Shown here one piece after another: positions 6,953-12,798 of a DNA stretch of 13,354 nucleotides. The number at the start of each line of letters is the position of its first letter. Position 1 is the first letter of the stretch. Location of the stretch: positions 1 to 13,354 of the forward strand of contig CAYMGX010000115.1 in assembly GCA_964390065.1 (NCBI GenBank), given 5' to 3'. The stretch comes from JAAZBG01 sp964390065 (GTDB taxonomy: Bacteria; Fibrobacterota; Chitinivibrionia; Chitinivibrionales; Chitinispirillaceae). The notes under the pieces were generated by a model. That model did no database searches. It saw only the letters and a program-made list of their open reading frames with translations, and was not told the DNA's origin. The translations under genes were made by a program, and so were the position numbers.

Positions 6953-8305
6953 ATGAGTAACATGTTTGAAGTACAAGTAAATGATTTCATGGCAAAACTT
7001 GTTGCCAAGAACCCCGGCGAATCAGAGTTTCATCAGGCAGTACAGGAAGTTGTCGAAAGTCTTGTCCCTTTTATTGAAGAAAACCCTCAGTACAAGCAGG
7101 CAAAGATTCTTGAGAGAATCGCAGAACCGGAACGCGTTATTATGTTCCGCGTAGCATGGCTTGATGACAAAGGGCAGATTCAGGTCAACCGTGGTTTCAG
7201 AATTCAGATGAACAGTGCAATCGGTCCCTATAAAGGTGGTCTCAGATTTCATCCATCAGTAAATCTTGGTATTTTGAAATTTCTTGCATTTGAACAGGTT
7301 TTCAAAAACAGTCTTACGACACTGCCAATGGGTGGTGGCAAGGGTGGATCAGATTTCGATCCAAAAGGAAAGTCAGACAACGAAGTAATGCGTTTTTGCC
7401 AGAGTTTTATGACTGAACTTCAGAGACATGTCGGTCCGGACACAGATGTTCCTGCTGGTGATATCGGTGTTGGCGGCCGTGAGGTCGGGTATTTGTTTGG
7501 TCAGTACAAGAGAATCCGTAATGAGTTCACCGGAGTTCTCACCGGTAAAGGTATCTCCTGGGGTGGAAGCCTTATCAGACCTGAAGCAACCGGTTACGGA
7601 GCAACATACTTCCTTGAAGAGATGCTTGCTGTAAAAGGTACCGGGCTTAAGGGTAAAGTGGCAGCAATTTCCGGTTCAGGAAACGTTGCTCAGTTTGCTA
7701 CAGAGAAAGTACGTCAGCTTGGTGGAAAAGTTGTTACTCTTTCCGATTCTGACGGTTACATTTATGATCCCAATGGTATTGATGAAGAGAAACTTGCATA
7801 TGTTAAGGATCTCAAGAATAATAAACGCGGTCGTATCCGTGAATATGCTGAGAAATACAACGTTCAGTATGTTGCTGGTAAACGTCCATGGGAAGTTAAG
7901 TGTGATATCGCGCTTCCTTGTGCAACGCAGAATGAAATTAACGCTGATGATGCAAATACACTTGTCAAGAACGGCTGTGTTGCTGTTTCTGAAGGTGCAA
8001 ATATGCCATCAACTCCTGAAGCCGTTGAAGTATTTCTGAAATCAAAGATCGCTTTTGGTCCGGGAAAAGCAGCAAACGCTGGTGGTGTTGCGACATCAGG
8101 TCTTGAAATGAGCCAGAACTCAATGCGTCTTCCATGGTCACGCGAAGAAGTTGATGCAAAGCTTCATAACATCATGGTTAACATACACAAAACATGTGTT
8201 ACCTATGGTAAAGAGGATGGTAATTTTGTCAACTATGTCCGTGGCGCAAATATCGGTGGATTCATTAAGGTCGCCGATTCGATGCTCGCACATGGATGTC
8301 TCTAA
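6953..8305 (+). CDS. gdhA: NADP-specific glutamate dehydrogenase
   Basis: The 450-residue enzyme is of the hexameric GdhA type, matching the ~447 residues of E. coli GdhA. It catalyses reductive amination of 2-oxoglutarate with ammonium and NADPH to glutamate, in the cytoplasm. MNSAIGPYKGGLRFHPSVN carries Lys94, PMGGGKGG carries the catalytic Lys130, and PAGDIGVGGREVGY carries Asp170. The Rossmann motif GSGNVA lies at 241-246. The SDSDG after the second strand (264-268), with no acidic residue in the usual NAD-selecting place, fits NADP use. AAGGA lies 7 nt before the ATG. The next gene, a small ferredoxin, starts 15 bp after the stop, so the two are probably co-transcribed and end at the terminator at 8526. 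The call is near certain; coenzyme preference is by family. Confidence 0.97.
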   Translation: MSNMFEVQVNDFMAKLVAKNPGESEFHQAVQEVVESLVPFIEENPQYKQAKILERIAEPERVIMFRVAWLDDKGQIQVNRGFRIQMNSAIGPYKGGLRFHPSVNLGILKFLAFEQVFKNSLTTLPMGGGKGGSDFDPKGKSDNEVMRFCQSFMTELQRHVGPDTDVPAGDIGVGGREVGYLFGQYKRIRNEFTGVLTGKGISWGGSLIRPEATGYGATYFLEEMLAVKGTGLKGKVAAISGSGNVAQFATEKVRQLGGKVVTLSDSDGYIYDPNGIDEEKLAYVKDLKNNKRGRIREYAEKYNVQYVAGKRPWEVKCDIALPCATQNEINADDANTLVKNGCVAVSEGANMPSTPEAVEVFLKSKIAFGPGKAANAGGVATSGLEMSQNSMRLPWSREEVDAKLHNIMVNIHKTCVTYGKEDGNFVNYVRGANIGGFIKVADSMLAHGCL

Positions 8306-8320
8306 TTCTGTGAGGAAATG

Positions 8321-8506
8321 ATGGCTTATTCAATAAACAACCTTTTGTGCGGTGGATGCGGGGAGTGTAGCAAGGTGTGTGCAGTAAATGCTATCACTGT
8401 GGATGATCACTTTGTTTCTATTGATACAAAAACGTGTATTGAGTGCGGCAGGTGCATTGACGTTTGCAGCAGAAGTGCTATAAGCGGAACGTGTTCTGTC
8501 CGTTAA
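8321..8506 (+). CDS. Small 2x[4Fe-4S] ferredoxin-type protein
   Basis: A 61-residue protein with two complete CxxCxxCxxxC motifs: Cys10, 13, 16, 20 and Cys39, 42, 45, 49. This is the bacterial 2[4Fe-4S] ferredoxin fold, which carries single electrons at low potential. I chose the second of two adjacent ATG codons (8321). TGAGGA (8311-8316) then has a 4-nt spacer, against 1 nt for the ATG at 8318. The first motif carries extra Gly residues (CGGCGEC), as in 4Fe-4S domains of oxidoreductase subunits, but no other domain is attached. Its place directly after gdhA suggests an electron-transfer link to nitrogen metabolism, but GdhA itself needs only NADPH, so a partner is not identified. Confidence 0.85.
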   Translation: MAYSINNLLCGGCGECSKVCAVNAITVDDHFVSIDTKTCIECGRCIDVCSRSAISGTCSVR

Positions 8507-8525
8507 ATAAGACATAACAGTTTAT

Positions 8526-8567
8526 AATGTGACAATCGGACGTTTATCCGGTTGTCACATTTGTTTC
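8526..8567 (+). terminator. Intrinsic terminator of gdhA-ferredoxin
   Basis: AATGTGACAATCGGA (8526-8540) pairs with TCCGGTTGTCACATT (8547-8561) over 15 positions with a single T-G wobble. The loop is 6 nt, and TTTGTTT overlaps and follows the 3' arm. It lies 20 bp after the ferredoxin stop. The near symmetry means it could also act on the minus strand, but no gene lies there. Confidence 0.85.
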
Positions 8568-8570
8568 CAG

Positions 8571-8990
8571 CTGATGTTAAGAAAAAAGTTTACATCACGG
8601 GACAACGAAAGCGTCGGAGTTTTTAACACGAGGCTATATTTTTTACACTGCTTCATATCGTACTACAAGTCCGGATGCAACAGGGCAGAATCAGAGGCTC
8701 CTGTCAGGCATTGAGAGGATTTCGTAACTCACTGTCGCTTTTCCTATTAACAAATCCAATGTCTCATAATCCGATAACTGGTCTGAAAATTGCTACTCTT
8801 ATGTGTGCAATTTATGCGGATACTCAACTATTGTCATGTTATAATTTGTCAACCTGGACAAACATTGATCGCATTGTCGTTTTTAGTTATCAATTAATGA
8901 ATCTGCACTAATTTGTAACTATCGACGCTGCTATGCAGGAGATAAATCTGTAGAGGATTTAGACCACTTCACATCAAAAGGAGCACTACT
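8571..8990. other. Gene-free spacer upstream of the PRC-barrel gene
   Basis: About 420 bp with no convincing gene. Short open frames here lack ribosome binding sites and recognisable motifs. A TATAAT hexamer (8840-8845) has no good -35 match 16-18 bp upstream. A small hairpin, TTTGTC/GACAAA, surrounds 8850. The segment presumably holds the promoter and leader of the gene at 8991, but I cannot place it. Confidence 0.5.
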
Positions 8991-9806
8991 ATGTTTAACC
9001 ATTTAAAAACGCTGCAGGGCTATAAGCTTGACGCTATTGATGGTCCGATAGGCAAGGTTGATGAATTCTATTTTGATGAACAGTTCTGGACTATCCGTTA
9101 TCTTGTTGTCAATACTGGAAACTGGCTCAGTGAGCGTCAGTTGTTGATTTCACCCTATGCAATCGGCGAGGTAAGCCCATCAGAGCATCAGATATTTATC
9201 AAGTTGACAAAGAGGCAGATTGTTGACAGTCCGTTCCTTGCTGCAGGTGAGCCGGTCTCAAAAGAATTCGAGCGTGATTATTATGGATATTACGGATGGC
9301 CGCTATATTGGAATGGAACCTATATGTGGGGAGCAGATCCATACCTTAACAAAACACCTCCTGTCTGGAATCAACAGCTTAATTATGAGAAGTGGGATCC
9401 TCATCTGTGCAGCAGCCACGATATCAGCAGGTTTACAATTCACAGCATGAATGGCGAGATTGGACCAATCAGGGATTTTCTGATCAATGATACAACCTGG
9501 ACAATCCGTTATCTGGTAGTTGATTCGCAAAAACAGCTGCATGGAAATTATGTGTTGATTTCACCACAGTGGATAGATGCGTGCGAGTGGGAACAGTCAA
9601 TATTTATTGTTGATATAGTAAGAGATCAGATTGCATCATCACCGGAATACTTTGATGATCTTCAGTTGACAAGAGCTGATGAAGGTGCGTTGTATAAGCA
9701 CTATAATCGCAGGGGATATTGGCTTGAAGATGAAATGGGACTTGAACTGCATGAACACTCAAACTGGAGGACGCATGGTGATTATGATCAGGGATTGAGG
9801 ATGTAA
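8991..9806 (+). CDS. PRC-barrel domain protein with two modules
   Basis: The 271-residue soluble protein contains two copies of a PRC-barrel-like module, at about residues 1-80 and 145-225. Both contain an IGxVxxF or IGPIRDF strand, WTIRYLVV and a YxLISP-type or QLLISP strand, then an IFI-V segment ending in a QI-SP motif (QIVDSP, QIASSP). PRC barrels occur in photosynthetic reaction centre H subunits and RimM, and in many small stress- or envelope-linked bacterial proteins that bind proteins or metals. The linker is rich in Tyr, Trp and Gly. AAAAGGAG (8976-8983) lies 7 nt before the ATG. No neighbour suggests a partner, so it appears to be a monocistronic gene closed by the terminator at 9898-9941. 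The domain call is firm; the role is unknown. Confidence 0.85.
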   Translation: MFNHLKTLQGYKLDAIDGPIGKVDEFYFDEQFWTIRYLVVNTGNWLSERQLLISPYAIGEVSPSEHQIFIKLTKRQIVDSPFLAAGEPVSKEFERDYYGYYGWPLYWNGTYMWGADPYLNKTPPVWNQQLNYEKWDPHLCSSHDISRFTIHSMNGEIGPIRDFLINDTTWTIRYLVVDSQKQLHGNYVLISPQWIDACEWEQSIFIVDIVRDQIASSPEYFDDLQLTRADEGALYKHYNRRGYWLEDEMGLELHEHSNWRTHGDYDQGLRM

Positions 9807-9844
9807 TGATCCCTTATAAGTAAACAGCATGAGGATGGGGATAA

Positions 9845-9898
9845 GGTTGAGGTTGAGGTTGAGGTTGAGGTTGAGGTTGAGGTTGAGGTTGAGGTTGA
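9845..9898. repeat. Perfect hexanucleotide tract, GGTTGA x 9
   Basis: Nine uninterrupted copies of GGTTGA (54 bp) follow a degenerate lead-in (ATGAGGATGGGGATAA). The tract sits between the PRC-barrel stop and its terminator, so it should be transcribed as 3' untranslated RNA. It is a candidate for slippage and copy-number variation. A plus-strand reading would give a Leu-Arg or Glu-Val dipeptide repeat with no start signal, so I do not call it coding. Confidence 0.95.
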
Positions 9899-9941
9899 AA
9901 GAGTTCGCAGAGAGTTTTATACGTCTGTGAACTCTTTTTTT
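9898..9941 (+). terminator. Strong intrinsic terminator after the PRC-barrel gene
   Basis: GAGTTCGCAG (9901-9910) pairs with CTGTGAACTC (9925-9934) with one G-T wobble and a 14-nt loop. The 3' arm is followed by seven T (9935-9941), and A residues at 9898-9900 extend the stem. It begins directly at the end of the hexamer tract, 92 bp after the stop codon of the PRC-barrel gene. Confidence 0.85.
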
Positions 9942-10127
9942 AAACGCGTTTTATATAAATTACTTCTTTATCGTTGCTACCGTACTTATCCATTTTCAGG
10001 CGCTATTGACAATGTGGTAGTATCCACAAGCACGTACGACCTGGCTATATTTTTACCGGAATATGCATCTGGCGGTACCGCGACGCTTAAAGCAGATGCA
10101 AAACCGGTTTGCTATGCAACGTCAAGC

Positions 10128-10612
10128 GGGCGTGATCCTGTTGCCGTACTGTACGATAATAACTATGTGCTGGAATCGTTGACCTGGATGGTGAAGGAAG
10201 AATCAAAAAATCTCCGGCAGGACCTACGTTTACGTATGATTATTTCATACGGGATAATCTTGGTTCCACCCGCATGGTTGTAAATGATAATGGTGATGTA
10301 CGTGAAGCAAACCTGTACATGGGATATGGAAAGATTGTGCCGTTATATTCACAAAACGGGTATTCTAAAGTACGTGACAAGTTTACCGGCAAGGAATTTG
10401 ACACGGAGTCCGGCCTTGGATTATTTTACTTTGGCGCCCGTTACTATGACCCTGATCTCGGAGTCTGGACCAGTCCCGATCCGATGGATCAGTACTGGGA
10501 TGCGTACTCGTACTGCGGGGCGGATCCGGTGAATTATGTTGACGAATGGTGACTTGAGGAGATGAGAAATGGATTTGGAGATGCGAGTGGTGATGATGAT
10601 GGCAATGGGTGA
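10128..10612 (+). pseudogene. RHS repeat-associated core domain remnant, frameshifted and interrupted
   Basis: The conserved RHS core is plain in the frame containing 10187-10552. It includes IRDNLGSTRMVVNDNGDV, KFTGKEFDTESGLGLFYF, GARYYDPDLGVWTSPDP and YSYCGADPVNYVDEW. Intact RHS proteins are huge surface or secreted proteins whose core forms the end of a shell releasing a variable C-terminal toxin. Upstream, GRDPVAVLYDNNYVLESLTW lies in another frame. Adding one G at 10187/10188 would restore LTWDGEGRIKK, so a one-base deletion is likely. After EW a TGA (10550-10552) stands where W-G-L is normal; reading on gives LEEMRNGFGDASG up to a stop at 10610. The N-terminal bulk is absent, and the 5' limit is uncertain; the frame is open back to about 9927. 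It is probably a recombination leftover. Confidence 0.8.
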
Positions 10613-10699
10613 CTATAAAGGCTGTTAACTAATACATAATACTTCTTCTTGCTTGTTATCCAACTTAATAGAATAGCTTGATTAGTTGATATTTTTCTC

Positions 10700-10733
10700 C
10701 GGCATTTTTTACTGTAGAATGCCGCACCGCGGC
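10700..10733. repeat. Two overlapping, mutually exclusive hairpins beside repeat copy 1
   Basis: CGGCATT (10700-10706) pairs with AATGCCG (10718-10724), and GCCGC (10721-10725) pairs with GCGGC (10729-10733). They share GCCG, so only one can form at a time. The segment directly precedes copy 1 of the 157-bp element and has no counterpart at copy 2. Confidence 0.5.
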
Positions 10734-10741
10734 AGAACAGT

Positions 10742-10898
10742 ACAAAAATGCCTGCCTGCGTCTGTCCGTGCGGGTGATTGTCTGAACTTTGATTTGTGTG
10801 ATTCATGTGATAGATATGATGGGAATGATTGACGTGTGACATCGCGGCGGATAAAAGTACCAGATTCATATCATGTAAATCATCTTCATCATATACAT
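10742..10898. repeat. 157-bp dispersed element, copy 1
   Basis: It aligns without a gap to 12642-12798 at a constant offset of 1900 bp. By manual comparison the left block (10742-10795) matches at 51 of 54 positions. The next 45 bp match at 37, a middle patch (10841-10870) at only 18 of 30, and the right block (10871-10898) at 25 of 28. The segment after ACTTTGATTT has TGAT about every 9 bp and leads into GACGTGTGACAT; the right block is rich in CAT/ATCAT. I do not recognise a named family. The neighbouring open frame on the minus strand looks like a by-product of the 9-bp period. Confidence 0.8.
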
Positions 10899-11009
10899 GG
10901 GCACTAATTCCGCTGGCTGTGCAGATAATAAATGGCGGTTATTTGTATCACGCAACAAAACTGCAACGTGTTTGTTGTACTTAGTAAAGAAAGTGGAGGC
11001 GCTGGATAA

Positions 11010-11237
11010 TCAGGCAAGAGTATTAAAGTCATCAATTGTAATCTGAGCCTGCTTTAAAATACTGTGCAAGGTTCCAGTTGCTAATTCCTTATGCATTGGT
11101 ACAACACAGCCTATATCACCGTTTGGTGTGATCTTCTTTAAAACAACATGGCTACCTCGTTGTCTGGCAACCTCAAAGCCTGCTTTTTGTAGTGCTTTTA
11201 TGGTTTGTTCACCTGATACACGTTTTAATTTAACCAT
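11010..11237 (-). CDS. hicA: HicA-type mRNA interferase toxin
   Basis: The 75-residue protein is of the HicA (YcfA-like) family, with a double-stranded-RNA-binding-like fold that cleaves mRNA independently of ribosomes. Visible signs are KRVSGEQTIKALQKAGFEVARQ at the start, the catalytic-His motif RGSHVVLKK and the VPMHKELATGTLHSILKQA ending; all core positions look intact. I chose the ATG at 11237, which has GAGGCG 4-9 nt upstream on the minus strand. A TTG four codons earlier is less likely. The start overlaps the hicB stop by 8 bp (ATGGTTAA), so the two are translationally coupled. The order is antitoxin first (hicB-hicA), the reverse of the E. coli K-12 locus but common elsewhere. Confidence 0.92.
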   Translation of the reverse strand: MVKLKRVSGEQTIKALQKAGFEVARQRGSHVVLKKITPNGDIGCVVPMHKELATGTLHSILKQAQITIDDFNTLA

Positions 11238-11439
11238 GAATCGCCTCAAAGGTCGTCATGAACGAACGTTCAATTGACGGCATGGGAAATTCTTCAAGGT
11301 AAAGCTCTGTGGCTTCTTTTAGATTCGCCAGTGCATCTTCAATTGTATCACCTTGACTTGCAGTTCCCACCTCAGGGCATATAGCAACATATAGATTTTC
11401 TTCTTTATGAATTACTGCTGTTAAAATATCCTTCGCCAT
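11230..11439 (-). CDS. hicB: HicB-family antitoxin
   Basis: The 69-residue protein is of the short HicB type (UPF0150-like, partial RNase H fold). It should bind and block HicA. The family pattern is clear in LTAVIHKEENLYVAICPEVG, ASQGDTIEDALANLKEA and TELYLEE. The protein ends after about 20 more residues (PSIERSFMTTFEAIHG) with no helix-turn-helix or ribbon-helix-helix visible. Direct autorepression by this protein alone is therefore not evident. AGGAG lies 5 nt before the ATG at 11439 on the minus strand. It is the first gene of the hicBA pair, which sits between the two copies of the 157-bp element among gene remnants. TA pairs are typical cargo of such decayed accessory regions. Confidence 0.9.
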   Translation of the reverse strand: MAKDILTAVIHKEENLYVAICPEVGTASQGDTIEDALANLKEATELYLEEFPMPSIERSFMTTFEAIHG

Positions 11440-11707
11440 ATGAACTCCTATTCACCATAACCTTTGTTCCATATTACACATTAAAGCCGGGGCCATTTAT
11501 GTTCTTGATAGTCCATAGATAACTATATCCTAAATATAACATCATCATTAATTTTTACAAAGCATCATTGTTCATTATGCTGCAATTTCATAGTAACTCT
11601 CCAGGCACTAAAGTGTCTTTATTAGAGATTGTGAGATCTTTGAAAGCGTGCAGCAAGCATTATATCATCATCTTACCGGTATGGATTGAGGTTTTGAACA
11701 AATTGGA

Positions 11708-12103
11708 ATGAGTGCTGAGAAACTGGCTGAGGTATTAAATTGTACAAAATTATTTGATCCGGACGTAAAAGCAAGTGATTGTTTTTTTGAACTGGCATAT
11801 GAGCTTGAGATGGGTGCGAACTGGCGTGATATCTCCAGAATGTTAACGGATCAGCTTAAGAGTGTTGGAATGGGCCAAAAATTCTTAAAAGCTGGCAGTT
11901 CTAATAAATTAAAAAGAGCACTTGGTACACCACCGAACCGATGTCAAACTGGTAACTGTGAGGCTCATCATATCGTTGCTGTTGCTGCTGGTGGACTTGA
12001 TGGTGATGCGTGTAGGCTTGTCCTGATAAATTCACACATTGACATGAATGACCCGACAAATGGAGCTTGGGCTGAGTATACTTTTCACAAAAGTTTACAC
12101 TGA
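11708..12103 (+). CDS. AHH-type nuclease toxin fragment (HNH/Endo VII superfamily)
   Basis: The frame encodes 131 residues with an AHH nuclease signature: CEAHHIVAVAAGGLDGDA (about 88-105), then LINSHIDMNDPTNGAW and a terminal HKSLH. AHH domains usually form the C-terminal toxin of large polymorphic toxins such as RHS proteins, cutting DNA or RNA. Here the N-terminal 75 residues (starting MSAEKLAEVLN) match nothing I know, and no delivery or RHS domain is in frame; a TGA closes the frame at 11687. The ATG lacks a good ribosome binding site. The protein stops right after HKSLH, where AHH domains normally continue with a Tyr-containing helix, and the spacing between NG and HKSLH looks short. 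It is probably a truncated remnant; no immunity gene is recognisable. Confidence 0.65.
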   Translation: MSAEKLAEVLNCTKLFDPDVKASDCFFELAYELEMGANWRDISRMLTDQLKSVGMGQKFLKAGSSNKLKRALGTPPNRCQTGNCEAHHIVAVAAGGLDGDACRLVLINSHIDMNDPTNGAWAEYTFHKSLH

Positions 12104-12479
12104 GCGCACCTTTTGGGAAAAAGCCACAATTCTACACCAACAAGCACATGCAGAAAAAATCTCACAAAAATACTCAAGGCATTATTATGATCTTGCACAA
12201 ATGGCAGCGACAGATATTAGAAAAAGGGCTTTGAATGATCTCTGTCTACTAAAAGATGTTGTAGAATTCAAGAACAGATTCTATAAAAGTACAAAAGCAC
12301 GATACGACTTGGCTGTTCCAGGCACATTCAAACTATTACCATCAGAGAAATTATTAGCAGAATTGTCTGATGATTATCGGAGGATGGGGGATATGTTGTT
12401 TGGAATTCCCCCGTCCTTTGGATCAATTGTTGAAAATCTGAGGTTATTGGAAAAAGATATCAATTTGTTGAAAAACTAA
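12102..12479 (+). pseudogene. AbiEii/AbiGii-type toxin, C-terminal remnant
   Basis: The C-terminal third of a nucleotidyltransferase-like type IV toxin (AbiEii family) is readable in the frame containing 12102. It includes ERTFWEKATILHQQAHAE, YSRHYYDLAQMA, VVEFKNRFY, YDLAVPGTFKLLP and DDYRRMGDMLFGIPPSFG. Full-length AbiEii proteins are about 250-330 residues with an N-terminal nucleotidyltransferase core (GGT/S and D motifs). That core is missing, so this is not an active toxin. Homology begins within two bases of the stop of the AHH fragment (TGA 12101-12103). The frame is open back to 12048 only as an out-of-frame reading of AHH sequence. No AbiEi antitoxin gene precedes it. A deletion or recombination joining two unrelated toxin genes is the simplest reading. 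Confidence 0.8.
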
Positions 12480-12641
12480 TTTTATAGGGGTGATTGAGTC
12501 ACTATCAGTAGTCAGGATGACAATGCTGATTAGAACAAACATATTTGAAGCAGAATGCCTTCCACTTGACTATTCAGAAGAACAGATGACTGCTTTTAAT
12601 TTCACCGCAAATGTAAACGGCCTGGATGAAGATGATTCTGA

Positions 12642-12798
12642 ACAAAAATGCCAGCCTGCGACTGTCCGTGCGGGTGATTATCTGAACTTTGATTTTTGTG
12701 ATTATTATGATGGACATGATGGGAATCAGTGACGTGTGACATAACGGAAGTTAAATATATCAATCTCTTATCATGTAAATAATATTCATCACATACAT
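12642..12798. repeat. 157-bp dispersed element, copy 2
   Basis: This is the partner of 10742-10898 in the same orientation. It shares ACAAAAATGCC, CTGTCCGTGCGGGTGATT and TCTGAACTTTGATTT, the 9-bp-periodic TGAT segment, GACGTGTGACAT, then TCATGTAAAT and ATTCATCA. It begins about 160 bp after the AbiEii remnant. A GTG-initiated 80-codon open frame (12490-12732) runs into it without a known domain. The hairpins that precede copy 1 are absent here, so the repeat unit starts at ACAAAAATG. Confidence 0.8.

Noticed and set aside
8529..8911. Two overlapping short plus-strand frames after the gdhA-ferredoxin terminator
   Set aside because: The first starts inside the terminator stem. Neither has a start signal or family resemblance.
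10953..10977. CAACAAA/TTTGTTG inverted repeat downstream of hicA as its terminator
   Set aside because: The stem is weak and AT-rich and is not followed by a U-tract on the minus strand.
12490..12732. 80-codon GTG-initiated plus-strand frame after the AbiEii remnant
   Set aside because: Its second half is the 157-bp element, and the first half has no known motif. The GTG start has only a weak upstream signal.
10742..12798. CRISPR, TIGR-like guide array or diversity-generating retroelement
   Set aside because: There are only two copies, with no regularly spaced long repeats and no cas, tas or reverse transcriptase gene in the window. The 9-bp periodicity alone is not enough to call a guide array.
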